From positions 7,520,914 through 7,584,913 of the forward strand of contig OX438749.1 in NCBI GenBank assembly GCA_949316235.1: a stretch of DNA of 64,000 nucleotides, given 5' to 3'. A model generated the notes under the pieces. It had not been told where the DNA came from. It saw only the letters and a list, made by a program, of their open reading frames with translations, and did not search any database. Source of the DNA: Oegoconia quadripuncta. Its lineage: Eukaryota > Arthropoda > Insecta > Lepidoptera > Autostichidae. This document shows, piece by piece, positions 12,801 to 27,800 of this stretch (position 1 is its first letter; each line of letters opens with the position of its first letter). The translations under genes were made by a program, and so were the position numbers.

Positions 12801-15800
12801 ATATCCAAATTTATTTTTTATTTGGAAAATGGAATATTATTTCAAGGTTTCACATGAAAAAATTTTTAATTTCTGGGCTAAATCACATAATAAAAGAAAT
12901 TTGAACAGAGCTGTTTTCACGTGCTTCCCATAATCATTCCTTAAGTTCGCAGAAACTTTTACAAAGCGGTTACTTTTAAAAATTCACGCTGCCTATACTT
13001 AACTTAATGTTATCCGATAATACACACAAAGTTTAGCTAAAATTTGTATTTGCCGTTCCCAAAAAAAAATCAAAAATGTTTGTGTGGAAAAAACAGTCTT
13101 ATTGAAATTCTTCATACAAAACGCCAATTTCATAAGGACCTAATAGATTCTGAACCTTGCAAAGCGTTACGGTTAGAATATTCGCATAAAGTACTTAATT
13201 TGCGACAAAATGTTTTTCTATTGTGTGCAATAATATGCGTTATCCATAAAAAGTTATATTGAAGTTACTCTCTACAACTGTATATCTGGTAGGTTTTTTT
13301 TTTTCTAAGAACTGTGAGTGTTTCCAATCAATTTGATGCGGTAGATAAAATAACAGATCGGTGCGCTCGCGCACCTCAGTTCGTGAAACTGGGGAACGTT
13401 AATAGCTCAATCGGCTGTAATTCTATAGACACACGTGTTAGTTTACAAAATAATAGATACAGCGCATAAAAATTGCAAAGTAGTTTTATCGCTGAAGATA
13501 TCAAAGGTTTCGAGAAGGGCCTTGACCATCATACCCTAACATGCAGTTATCTGACGTTAGGTAGGGCGACTGGAGTGATTTATGGGTGAGACCGAACATC
13601 AGGTTCTGCGGCCTGCCGTGGAGAGGCTTATGTCCAGCAGTGGACAGATTGTTGGATGTGGGATAATGATGCCTCTTATGACAAAATGTTTTGTACTATG
13701 AATTAATGATTTCAGTAACCATTGAAAAATCCATGTGTTAAAAATTAGAATAGGTAATTTAAACATTTCATGTCGTTGAGATACAAAGCTCAATGATGTT
13801 GAAGGGGCTTTTAAAGTTAAGTAACGTTGGAGTATCCAGATGTTAGCTCATCTAGGTGGATTAGATTCAAATTTATTTGTAATAGTCTTACATTTGTCAA
13901 TATTTTATAAACTTAATTAACATTGAGTCTATTCAATTCAGCACAATTCTATAAAATTTAATTCAATAAGTGAACAATTAAATAATCCGCCAATTCTAAA
14001 TGTACAAACAATCCAATAACTCATATTCAGAAATTATTGTACTGCTTCAATCAATAATTAATTAATTCAAAAATAACAATTCACTATATTACATTATAAC
14101 TTAAGAAAACTTTGACATTTAAATAATCAAGTGTAGTACATTAACAACTATTCAAAAATCATAGTAATAATTGACCAAATTAATAGATATCTTCTCTAAA
14201 ACTGAAATTGGCAGAATTTGTTTGGCTAGAAGAGTACGATATAAAAAGCAATTAAATTAATATAAAAATATCATAGTCTTATGTTATGACTTAAGTTATG
14301 TTACATTTTAAGAGTGCAGTGCCGTATTTTTATGGGATATTTTCCTCCAGGAAAATAGGTACTTGTAGTCATATCTCTGTTTGATTTATCGATAAAAGTA
14401 TGATTCTTCTATGTAACCACTGTGTAATTCAGTAGTCACCCATAGTATATCGTAGAAAAAAGTATTAGTTAATCGATAAGTGGAATATTTACTTAATGCC
14501 AGTTTCATTTATTATCTGTGAGTAATGTGCCCCGTGAGATAAGGGCAACTTCGAGAAATAAGGCCAAGCGTCGAATGTAGCTGCGTCCCCCTAAGCGATA
14601 TTTGTCGAGCGACTTGTGCCCCACGTCGAACCCATCTGTCGCCGGAATAGGTAGGTGTTGTTCAGTGCAGCGTATGTTATTATGAATAATTTAACAATGT
14701 GACAAGTTCCGCGATGTCGTAAGACAACGTCACCCGATATGGCCGGGGACACATGTCGCTCGACTAATGTTGTTAATTAGGGACGCGGCTTAACTCGGAT
14801 GGCAGCGTGACATGACATGGCGGATGTCGAATTAAGAATGAAAGAATTCGTTGAAGGACGAAAGTCACAGGGCAGGACACATAGCGCGGAGGACAGCCGG
14901 TGGGGGCAGATAAGTTCTAGAGTAGAGAACACGCACACGAGCAGGTGCAGTGGGACACGTATGAGTTGGACGGATGATCTGGATTAAGGTCGCGGAAAGT
15001 TGCTGGATGCATTCAGCATCATCAGTCATTCTAATCAGTCGCTCTGGAAATTATCTGGAATAATCCGGAAGCCTATGTTCAACAGCGGAGGTCCTGTGGC
15101 TCATAACGAGGACAGTGTTTTATATTAACAATTTTAGAAAATACCTAAATTACTAAGTGTAAATTAAGTAGACAATGAAAATGACCATCAAATAAGATAA
15201 GTAAAGTTAATTCCAGAAGTTTTAAATAGCGTTGTTTTTGAAATTTTACAACTAGGTTACTGCATAAAACTAAGCCATTATGCTATGGATAATTTTTCAG
15301 CACTACCTGTTTCGCAGTTTCCTCACAAAACAACACCAAAATTTAAGGTCAAACTTTTCTGAAACTGTATTTTTTTTTTCTGTTATGCAATATAGTGTAT
15401 TTATATTGTATTGTAATACACGAAATGATTGACTTTTATAATTGTTTTAGTTGTTTTGGATAAAACTTTTAGTCAGATATCTACATACGTGATTTTTAAA
15501 TTAAGTTTAATTAATTTGACGTGTTACGCCCTTAAATTTTCCGTGCCACACATAAGACCGGTCATTGTAATGGCTATGTCCCAGTTCTATTATGGTAGTG
15601 AATGATTACAGTAAACGATAGTAGGTACGTGCGTGAGTAAAGCAACCATGGCAGTCAAAGGCATTAGAATTTATGCTCCATTCTGCTAACATCGTCCTGA
15701 ATCGTGAAGGTCGGACTGATATGATAACACTTGAGCGAATTGGTAGAATGGTTAGATAAAACGTTTCTAACGATTACATTTTGCTACCGAGTTTGTTCTA

Positions 15801-18800
15801 GTGGTTATGTATAGGTACTACTAGCTTCCGCCCGCAGCTTCGCGTGCGTGGAATAACTGTATCGCGGTAATTTGTTTATCCCGTTACTCACTTTATCGAG
15901 ATAAAAAATATCCTATGTTTTAATCCAGAGTATGTTTTACCTATATACCAAATTTCATCCAAATCCAACCATTCGTTTCGCCGTGAATGGGCAACAAACA
16001 AACATCCAAACTTTCGCTTTTATAATACTACTAGCTTTACGCCCGCGGCTTCGCCTGCCTGGAATAACTTTATCGCGGAAACTTGTTTATCCCGCCGGAA
16101 CTACTTACTTTATCGGGATACAAACTAACCTATGTTTCAATCCAGGGTTTGTTCTACATATATACCAAATTTCATCCAAATCCGTTCATCCGTTTCGCCG
16201 TGATTGAGCAACAAACAAACATCCAAAGTTTCGCATTTATAATATTAGTTAGATACCTCCTTCAGAGCTTAAAATATTCCTCGTAGATCGAATTCCAATA
16301 TTCCAATTGTTTGTTATTACATGCCTTTAACTTTCGTAAGTTACTAAATTTTCAAATCTTTTTCAACCACTTGCTATTGGCAGATTGAGCTGTTCGGTGA
16401 CAATTGTAACATAATATATGTTACAATCAAGTTGATCTGATGATGGAACCGGGACTGTAAAGCAAAGTGATATCCATGTTCCGACGATGTACCTACTTAT
16501 GAGGAAGTAGGTAGTTGCTTAGTAACCTACATTAATTACCTATCATCAATTAATTTATAGCTATCTGGTTATCTATGCGTTTTGCATTTAATGAAAGGAG
16601 AAAGTGGGTAAGGTGACCTGCAGCTTCACTTTAAATAGATTTATAGCCTTAGCGCCTAGTAATGAGAATTGCCTGTCGTGTGACTTACAGTTGCAGTCGA
16701 CCAGGACCGATTGCCACTTTGCGTCGACAAGCCGGCGTAATGTTGTGTGTCATAGACGTATCACTATAGCAAATGATATTTAAAAAAGAACTAAAAAGGA
16801 CGATTTCGTGAGTAACGCATTGGCAGTTCCACTGTCCTCCTCCCGGCAACATCATCAGATCACCTCGATGGTACCAAATTATTATCAGAATTACATTCAC
16901 TTCAAAGATTCAAATCGACTCTGCAAATGAAGCTAATATAAGTATATAAGCGTGTTAATAAAAAAGACATACCTAATGAGATTATGAGTTAAGAGGGGAT
17001 AAATTATTCGGGCTCATAGCTAGGCAACGATTGGAGATAGATAAAAAGGCCGAAGATGTAAAGAATTTTCTCAGGTTTCCTTATGTACTACAACAAAATT
17101 TCGTACGACGCATCGTTTTCGAGATGTAATCAAAAAACCAAAAAATGGGACCTTCTTACGGGGTAAGAACTTTCAGTATGTTTATCTCCTCCAAACATAG
17201 TTCCTAAATCAAACTTTCTGCTTCCGACATTTCCATCCATAAATTATTCGTTGCCTAAATTATTAGGTTTCGATATGGTATCTTCTGTAGTAATGATGGA
17301 TGGGTAGCTCATTTAAATCCATTCGCATTAAATAGATAGATAGATAAGAATTTATTTGCATCCATGTACACACACATATTACATATGAAAAATACAACTA
17401 AAACAATAAAACACAAGTACAGAAACATCAAATATTATGTCTGTGCCGCAGTACACAAAAAGGCTGCAGCTCAGTGTGTGGATTTGTCCGAGGCGGTCAA
17501 AACACTGGTATTCTACTGAAACCTGAGGTTGGTTGTGGGACAAATGGAATTTTAAAATGTGTTTGGTGTTATCAAATTAAAATCTATCGTTATTGGTAAA
17601 TGAATATTGTGTAAGATTATTTCCATAACATATTGGATTGAATTAATAAAATATACCTAATCAAGTACTGAACCAATTATTATTATTATTATAGAATAAA
17701 TTGATAATTATTGAAAAATTAAGAAATTATTGCAATTTTCGATTTCATATTCTATACACGTTATAATTGTGCACAATAAACTACTTATTTCAATTTGTGA
17801 TGCCCAAGCTATGGATCCAATCCACAGCCCATCAGAAATGATTCATATGCCGTAGCTTGGGTCTTGAGAATACAATAACCAAGAGTCCGGTGACAGGTGT
17901 TGTGAAATTTGAAAATGGGGGAGAATGTGCAATTTAAACGTTACAATATTAGATCGCGGGCTTGGTACAGTTTGGAACATAAACCTTTACAGGCATGCAT
18001 TTTAAAAAAAATCTTTTATCACTATCTCACCTGATGGATAGTGACGATGTGGTCAAAGATGAAGCACGCGATCCTAGTAACTGCATTCACTCTGCTCTTG
18101 AAGATATCAGGGTTGTAGGATTCCTGAAAGACTGACGCCGGAGGGAGTTCCATGCCTTGGCTGTTCGCATTATGACGTTCGAATAATACAAATTATTTTT
18201 TAAGTTTTGTCAGGAAATCATGAAAGTTTTGGATAACTTTTTATTTAGTTACTGCAGGTTTCGGTACGTAGGAGATTATAACCAACCCGTCTCTTCCCGT
18301 GGGTGTCGTAAAAGGCGAGGACTTACTACCAAAAAACATCTATTTGACGACCTGTTTGTACTATACCAAAAGGTTGCGGGTTCGATTCCCGCTAGGGGCA
18401 TATGTGTGTGTAATGAATATGGACATGTGTACCCGAGAAGGATGTTTCATTTATAATAAGTATTTATTTACAAAAAAATAATTATTTATGTAGTATATCA
18501 ACCATCTGGTATCCACAACACAAGCCTATAGTTGCTTACTGTGGAACTAGATGGCGCTGTGTGTATGTCTATGGATATATTTTTTTTATTTTCTGTTTTA
18601 ATATAAGTCAAAAAAATACTATAGATTTGCAGGTTTTAACGGCGATGGGCTCACCTTGTTACGGGTGCATTTCTGTATATTTCGAAAGGTGAACGCTAGT
18701 GTTTGGGATAGCTCTTACCATCTCATTAGGGATGAAGGTGGTGACGTTCTACAATATAATAAAATACTATACTATCGAAAAATATTCATGATTTCCTAAG

Positions 18801-21800
18801 AAGCATTTGTGCTTTGCCGGGCTATAAATGTTTATCGTTTCCGACTGTACGAACGATGCATATAGTCATTATAAAATAAGTACTTACACATAATTGTGTA
18901 GGATAGTATTGTGTAATACGTCATATGATACCATACACCTAAAGTACTTTGTTAGCTTATAAATATCGATGATGAACCTATAGCAAATATGAATCAATTT
19001 CTGATTAGTAAGAACAATGATAATAATGGAACATTCCTTCCAGAACCTTCATTTGAGACCCCAAAATAACGACTCACGCGCATGACGCCATTAACCAAGG
19101 ATTCGAACGTGACTCAGAATTTAGCCAGCCGGCTGAGAGACGGTACAAAAAACACCAAAAGCATGTTCTTTAATGATTCTGATTAGGAACCGAATTCTGT
19201 GCTACAAATTTCATAAATTGAAGATTTGGATAATCCCCGAGGAACAAAGTAACAATAGCATCCGGATATACAAAGCAAGGTGTTAAAACTAAAGTTAAAT
19301 ATCTTCGAAACGATAGAACCGGTTTTCATTAAACTTGACTCAGAACCTTTCCCCACGTTAAATCTTAAACATTAAAAAAAACCGCAAAATGGATCACGTA
19401 ATTTTATGAGACACCTAGAAAAAGACTGGACACACACGCATAACGTCGTGTCATGTAACCATTATTATCAAGGGTAATAAAGTGCGTAAGACCTTGTCTA
19501 ATTCTAATAGATACCTACATCGTATTCAAAAAGATGTTCCAAAAGTTGATGAACAAGGTAGCCGGCGCGTGTAACACATTTTTTTTTTGTTACGAATCTA
19601 ACCCACGGCCAGTGTATTGAATTTTAAAATTTTATTCATCTCAGAGATGGCCCGAACTGATATGCTCATCGGGCACTTCGTGCGTTTCATTATTATTCCG
19701 GAGCGTTATCTAATTTGTGTACGGACTCGAAGGAAGTGGTTTCTGTTAGCAATGTCCTGTTTGAACCGTTTAGTTACACCTGCCTTATAATAGGTTACAA
19801 AATTAGATCCTTCCTTGAATATTTTTAAGGTCTTACGCCAAAAAGTGATGATACAAGTTTGAGGCCTATGCGGATCTGGTGTCTTTCCATGGCATTCTTT
19901 TCGAAAGTTGGCGGTAGCGAGGTGATTCTTTTTCATGTTTGAAGAAAATCAAATATTTAGCTTCTAACACAGTTGGTTTCTTTATCTGTATATAGGTATA
20001 GTTACGGTTCTCTGATTTCTAAATTTTGTATTATTATTAATTTGTAAGTAAGTATATTCATTCTCTAAACGGCCTTTGATTTTTATATCCACTTTAAGTA
20101 GATATTTTACATTATAACCTAACACATGTTCATTATAGAGAGTTGGATTAAATTTATTATCAGTTGTTTATCAAAATTTAAATATTGACTTATCTAGCTC
20201 ATTATTAACTGAAATATTTTAAACTATCAAATAGAAGGTCATTTTGTAATCCCGATAACATGGCGAATAGGTACATACAGCTGAATAAATCTATATTTTA
20301 TTAATTAGGCTTTTAGTCATACTTACACATTGTTTTTAAAGCTAAAATTAGGGGTAGTTTTGAATTTATTATATAGTCCATGTTACTGGTGTGATGAATC
20401 TGAATCAGAGGTTTGCAAAAAAATTTCGTGACACAACATTAAAAAAAAAATTACTGACGGTTTTGTGGAAGATATCACAGAAGAAATCAAAACTACCCCA
20501 CAACTTTCACGCTGTGGCCTTTTTGAGCACAAACTGACTGTATTATTTGTACTATGTATACCTATATCCATGTTAATGTGCTCCAACCAACAGACGTAAT
20601 GAAAAGCCATGATGAGGTTACGGAGATCAATAACGTTGTGTTAATATTAAAGCGCTCATTCACTGCTAATCTCTATTCGGATGCGTCCATACACGGCCCG
20701 GCAACAAAAACAGTTGTTGCCATAAATAACAATGATTCAATGTCAACGGATTCAGTCAGTCGAGGTATTATTACGTCAGTATACTTCAGAAATACAGGAC
20801 CTTTTCTTGACGTACCTACTCGAAGGTTTCCTTATGTTTCAAACCAAAGCGGAATTGAAACTCAAACTCTTGTGAATCACCGTGACAGATTCTTCGATAT
20901 AAATAACTGATCATACCATCAAATAGAACAACTTAACTGGTATCAAAATTCAAACGTTTCACATTGAGGTAAACTGCATTTAAAAAACAGCCAGCCTTGT
21001 ATGCCATCGGCGACAATGGCTCAAACAAGACCGGTAAGGAGACAGGAATGGGGTCGCATGCGAGGCCGACACTGACGCGGTCAATGCAACGCAACGGGTA
21101 ATCGATTGCTAAAAAGGGGAAAAATTATATAAAGAAATCGCTCAGCTCTTATAATGTTGACTTCAAGAATTTATTTCAACGTAAGATATTATTGGGTGTT
21201 CCAAACAGTGCTCCAAACATTCAAGTTTATAGAAATGCACATATGAGAGGCCTATAGATGTATTTTGGTGTCAATACCCGTAGGTGTCTTTTACGACACC
21301 AATTACACTAAGGGAATGCTTTGCAATTTAGAATTACATTTTTCAAAGAATAAAGTGCAAAGACAAACTTTATCATTTATACTTCATGTAATACAGTAAA
21401 AATACTAAATCATCACTTAGCTAGAGAACTAAAGTAAGAATGATAGGCATAACATTTGTAAAGTGACGTGAAATTTGATAGACGTTTTAGAATTTAACCA
21501 CCAAGCCAACGTCGAAACTGCACCAAGTCAAATTATAATGTACAAGGGTAGCAGATCTGAAGGAGCAAAGAAAGTTGAAGACGCCTCTAAAGGCAAAGCA
21601 GACTAAGCTCGTCCTATTCTAACACCAGTGCTGATAGAATCGTAAAGATTCTTCGACCAGAAAGTACTCAAAATCTGATCCTAATAAATTGAAAAGTTTA
21701 TGCCATCGTCCTGTGACATTTTTATTGCGGACATGGGTGGCGCAGACGATATTTAGGAACAGTAATACTTTACGATTTCCAGCGGTAACATACCTAACTG

Positions 21801-24800
21801 CAAAGATATGTTTAGAAAATATCAAATCGAGGGTGATTCAAAACATTCGTAATACAGTCGCCAAAGTAATGTTATTAGAACAAATTGAATATACAATCAC
21901 AATAGGTGTCGGTTTTCACGTTACGCACACACATGACGCGCAACGTGAGCTAGGTTTCAAGTAATGTAAAGTTAACATTGAGAAATGTAATTTAGGATGG
22001 AGTGTCTATATTATTAGTGAAAATGGTGAAGATTTCAATTATTGAATGTCAAATCTCCATCTTCTTTAGGTTACCTTCTAATAGAAGCTAATCTATAACC
22101 ATATTTTGAGACTGCTACTCGGTACAAGGATGTTATCCTTAATATAAGCCTTAATTTAAGGCTCTAACTTCTTTGGGTTGTACCTTCTCATAATATAAGT
22201 TAACCTGTAACTATCTTTGAGACTGCAATCATAGACATAATCCAAATAATTCTCAAGTTTTTAAGCCATGAGGATGTATTTCTGCGTGGCCTCCAAGTTA
22301 TCTTGGATCTTTCGTTGCATAATGGGGCTATTTGGTTGGTTTTATAATTTCCATAATGTGCCCAAAGTAACGCTTCCCTGTGTTTAATATTTCCAGTATT
22401 TATTATATTTCAAGCTTCTGCTTTAATTATAGTATACAAACAAATCTTATACGAACTCAACGGTATTTGGCTCGACTTGTCAATCTGTATTGTTATCTAT
22501 ATAGGTACCAATCACGACTAGGTGTAGGTACTTACAAACTTCTGCAGAGTTACTACCAAGAGAAATTTGGTCAAGTGTCAATCTCGAACATATGGCGGAG
22601 TTTTGAAAGTAGCCTGTATTTAAGCCATATAAATAAGTCCTGTGTAAAGGCCATACCATATAAGGTGTGTTTGGTGTGTCGTAACTGAACCGTGCCTTAT
22701 ATGAGTCATCGTCTCGGTGAATTAGTATAAAATTAATTCTCTTACGGTACTTGAACATCTGTTCTATACCATGATTATACATAACTTCATGTGCCAAAAC
22801 TTTAAATGAATCAGAAGAAATAATTTACTATTGGTGTAAAATGCAAAATTGTTGTTCTGCCAAAAATTGTCGAAACCACCAACTTCAGTACGGTTCCATT
22901 CTCTATCTCTGATGCGCATCATCAGATATTCACCAGATTTATATGAAACAATGCTCACAATGTCGGGGATGTAACGGAACATACGTACAATATCAGTTGA
23001 CACCTCCTCCATTTTGGAAGTTGATTAAAAAGAACATGGAAAATGGGATAAAATCATAGAGTAATCCTTCGAAATAGAATCGTCAAACAATGTTATTCAT
23101 GATGACTGCAAATATGCACATAATATGCAGAACTTTTAAATCGATGTAAAATAACAACATAAATAACAAACGAAAGGAAACGCTAAGCTGCAGCTTTAAA
23201 TCGTTGACACACCTAATTGTATAATTTATTTTATTTTGCTTCCGTATCATTTCCTAAAATATTGTAACATTCATTTCAAGTGGCACACTAACATCAAGTC
23301 GTGTCGTCGTGTGCACTTAATTAGTAATGAATACGGTAAACATTCAGTGACCTGTTCGTACATTGGTTTTGCTGATAACGCGCAAGCATCACGTCCCATT
23401 TTAGCGTCATGTTAATAAACCCACATAGCACAAAATAGAATCCATTTAACAATTGAATCTGAATTGTATAGTACAGTCATCAATTTGTAATGCACCAGGC
23501 TCTCACAAAATGTTCACATATAAAAGAGAACCGGTTGTAAAAGCTGAATTGACTGATTCTCCTTGACCCACATTGGAGACCGGTGTGGCTCTTAACAGGA
23601 AGAAAGGTGTCCTGACCTGATGTTATTTTATACACTTACATCGAGAGTATTTTATCGGTGTTTGTGATGAGGTATAACCAACGGTACTGATGTAGTAAAG
23701 GTAATTAACAGTAAAAATAAACATTTTAAAGTTGTATACCTACATTAAAATTATCATTGCTACAGTCAGAGACATAATGGAGATTGAATTAATATCAAGT
23801 TATAAGGAAGCAGTAAAAATTTTGGAAACAATGTTTATTGTGTTTACAACTTGTATCTGCCTTAATGTTCCAGGATCGTTGAATTTAGGCGACAAGTATA
23901 TAAAATGGTGAAGTGAGGTAGTCAAACATTTTTTTTATGCACGATGCACGGGTTCGTACTTGACCTCAATCACACCTGATGTTAAGAGAAGATAAGGTCG
24001 AAGGTGGAAGCCTACTGACCCGGAAATCCCAACACATTTGGGGGGCCTGCCAATCTTATCTCTGACAACCGGAACACAACAATGCTATTTAAAATGCCCT
24101 ACCACCAACCAAACCAACCAAATTTCTCAATAAATAACAATATTGTGTCTTTGAATCCAGATACCAATTTATTCTATTTATATTTATTGAAGTAGGTAGG
24201 TAAAATATGGGTAAAAAATTATCTAATCTAAAAAAAAATATTAATAAAGAATAAGAATAAACTTGTCTTTGAATTGAAGAAAAATTTTGTCTTCTTTTTT
24301 TGACTTTTCATACTTCGACCTAACTTTTGTTATTTGTTTCTAAAATGTAGGTATAGGAGTATCTATCAATTTTGTAAAACTAATTTTGTAGACTAGCCTT
24401 CTGTCTGTGGCTCCGCCCACGTGGGTAGACCACATCGTGTGGACAATTGATATTTCGGGACACAAAGTAGGGACCTTAACAAAGGACCTTAGATTAAGGC
24501 CCGTATGAATAAACCATTCTCAAGATTGAGAACAGGCTTGTGATCGGTCTCAGGTAAACGTGTTGATTAATAAACCTAACTTGAGACCTGAAACGCACGT
24601 GAATACCCAAGCAGTACTCACTTGAGAGGTGCGCCGAGTTTCACGTATTAATAGACGAAACTCAAGACTTAATTCATTCGCCGTTGAGGCGAATACTTGA
24701 AAAGTGATTTCAGCTTTTCAAATGTTCGCCTTATATATATGATATAAGAGCTTGAGATAGCGTCAACTGCTTAAGACGCATCTAGGGTGATACAGCCTCA

Positions 24801-27800
24801 AGACTTGTATTGAGAATATGGGGCCTACCTAAGTAACAAACAATTTTCATATGTATGGGATTACTTTGATACGAGGATACCCCGTGGCTCCAGGACTACC
24901 AATCTGTCAAATTTGAATACGGTCAGCAGTTTACTACAAACTAGGTATATTAGTATCGAGCATGGATGGATGGAGTAAGAGCGTCGGTGACTCAGCGGTT
25001 AAGACGCGGTCTCCTAATTTGGGAGGACCGGGTTCGTTTTTAAATTTAATTTAATTACTTATATGCCTGCAATAGAGAGCTGTGGAAAAAGAGGAGAGAG
25101 GCCTTTGCCCAGCAGTGGGACAGTATGGGCTCCTAATAATAATAATAATAAATACTTATATGCATTTGACTGCTCTTAAACGGTGAAGGAAAACATCGAG
25201 GGGAAGCCTGCCTGAGAAATAAAAAATTCTAAGGCATGTGAAGTCCACAACCCGCATTGGGCCAGCGTGGTGGACTATGGCATATACCCCTCACTATATG
25301 AGGGAAGGCCTATATCCCTGCAGTGGGATGTTTACGGGCAGAGATGATGGATGGATAGTGGGAAGGTCGTATTTGATTTGTCCGACTGTACCCTATTCGT
25401 ATGAAATTAGAGATGGTTGGCGGACCGTAAGTAATATTCGGGCAACGAACTGGGTTGGCTTTATTGCGATGTAAGCTAATTGCGAATTAGTAACGAGCTG
25501 GGCACTAAATATTTTATACAGAATGTATAACACATTAAGCGACAAAAACTTGTTTCCATGATTTAATTGAACCGTCTGAAGTTGGACTTTATAGGTTTCC
25601 GTTCTCTATTTCTGCAGTGCATCATTAAAACTTCACCTGTACCGAACCGACCTACCGTCTCGAACCACGTAAAAAAAATTGCGATCAGTCGCTAACAAAT
25701 TGTCGTTTAGCCCGCTTGCTTTCGATCGCTAAATATCGTACCACGTAAGCGTCCTAAAAGTATGTATAAGGGGATATAAAAAGCTTTATTTTCAAATATT
25801 TTTTTTTTATATGAGAAGGCGGCAAACGAGCATGCTGGTAACCTGATGGAAAGCTATCACCGCCGCCCATGGGCGCCTGCAACACCACAAGGGTCACAGA
25901 TGCGTTGCCGGCCTTGTTACAGTCGTAGCCAACCATTTATGTATCCCAACTAATATTGTACGTGCGAAAGTTTGTGTGGGTGTATGTAATGTTTATGTTT
26001 GTTTCCTCTTCACGCCTAACCGGCTAAACGGATTTGGATGAAATTTGGAGATAGATAGATTAGGACCTGGATTAACATATAGGCATTTTTTTGCAGTACC
26101 GATTTTGATTAAATGTTGACCATAAAAAAAGTAATAAAGAAAATATGCTATAACATAATGCCATTCTGATATTTACCATGATTACACAAAAACTACTGAA
26201 CTTGCGCTGAAATTACAATGGGACCAACTTGACGGTATCCCCTTTCATTTACAAAAAGAACCATGTGAATCAACCGCCAAATCTCGGAGATATCGGTGTA
26301 CATACATAAAAAAAAAATACGCCCCGAATACAGAACTTCCTTCTTTTTTGAAGTCGGTTAATAAGCTAATTTATGTTTTCCACCTTGCAAAAATATAAAT
26401 GTTCAAATTACTCCAATAATCTTCAAGGGAGTAGGTAAATCAATTTTAGCAACGGAAAAGGAATTATTTACATGTTGAAATTACAAAGTCTATCGTCTTA
26501 AGTTACATTAAATATTTCTCCCTCCTCGATACATGAGAAGGTAGAATACTTAGGTACCACATATTTGTATTTATAGGGCTTGGCTGTGGTTTCCACTTTC
26601 TGAGGTCATTGAGCACAGTTCGAGCATAGGGATAGGAGAATAGATTCTGCCATGATACAATGTCATCAGCAAACCAATGATAAGGATATACTCGATATGG
26701 ATGTTAAGGCCGAATTCTTGCCAAGACGAAGACGTCAGAAGAAGTTAATGGACCATAATTAGCAAGGGATTGGAAAGGATGGTGTGATAACGAAAGTTGA
26801 GACCTATATGTATACAGCAGTAGGCTGATAATACAGGTTGATGATAATATGTGTAACGTCAGGCGTTTCTTCGAAGGTAACGCACTTTATATTTTCCTTA
26901 TTCATGTCTTTAAAATGCAAAACCATGTCAATTGTATTACTAATTTACAAGGCAAAAGAGAGCTGAATCTGTGAATAAACAATACAAGTATTATAAAGAT
27001 TTGTAAGTGATGGCATGAAAAACTATTGTTTTTTATAGGTTTTCATAATATCATTGTATTCGAACTGTCATCAATCATCATCGTCAGTTCTAGAGTAATA
27101 GTACGATAATAATAAATAACATTCAAATTACCTACCTGAAAACAGAACAGTTTTTCAATAAATTCATATTTTTTTATTAGTGATGTTACTATGATCAATA
27201 AAATTTGTTATCGATTGTCGATATATTTTTTGCTATTATAATTTTTGTTTTTTTTTTATTACGGCTACGTTTTATACGTCTAAATAATGTGTTTGCTATT
27301 GAGAAAAGTTAAGGAATAGATGTTTGAAGCAAAGGGTTCTATAAAAAGTAATTTTTTCCTGTTCATCTCAGTCGTTCACTGAAAATGTAATAATACACTG
27401 GTAATGTACTTTATAGTGATGTTCGGAGTAAAATCCAAAATTTGTATGCAAATAAACTAAAAATTGCCATGAAACAAAACTCTAGGTACAACAGGCTATT
27501 ATAAAAATTTCTGATTATGTCTTATTTAGTCAGATGCCAAGAAAGCATAGATGAGAATGAGATAGATGTGATCTGTGTGGCGATGTAGATATTTTCGGAA
27601 TTTTGAACTACCCAAATTACTTGCGTAAGTATAGTCGAACCAGCTGAAACATCACCTATTCAGCAGATAATTAGTTTGAAATAGTCAAAACAATGAAAGT
27701 ATTCTTCTATTACCTAGCATGTGGCACTTAGGACTGTTGATTATTGAGAAAACTGCGTCAACACGAGTCAGAGGCAATTTAGAATTTAAAGTAATATTTT

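Noticed and set aside
15932..16286. Two similar plus-strand frames of 91 and 67 codons
   Set aside because: They are chance translations of the tandem Helitron-like repeats.
18037..18165. Possible extra Chd64 exon between exons 1 and 2
   Set aside because: Exons 1 and 2 already join in phase to the expected protein, and this stretch reads as a LINE reverse-transcriptase C-terminus with a frameshift.
22380..23012. Several 80-105 codon frames on both strands
   Set aside because: Composition is not protein-like, the frames overlap on opposite strands, and no splice or start context supports them.
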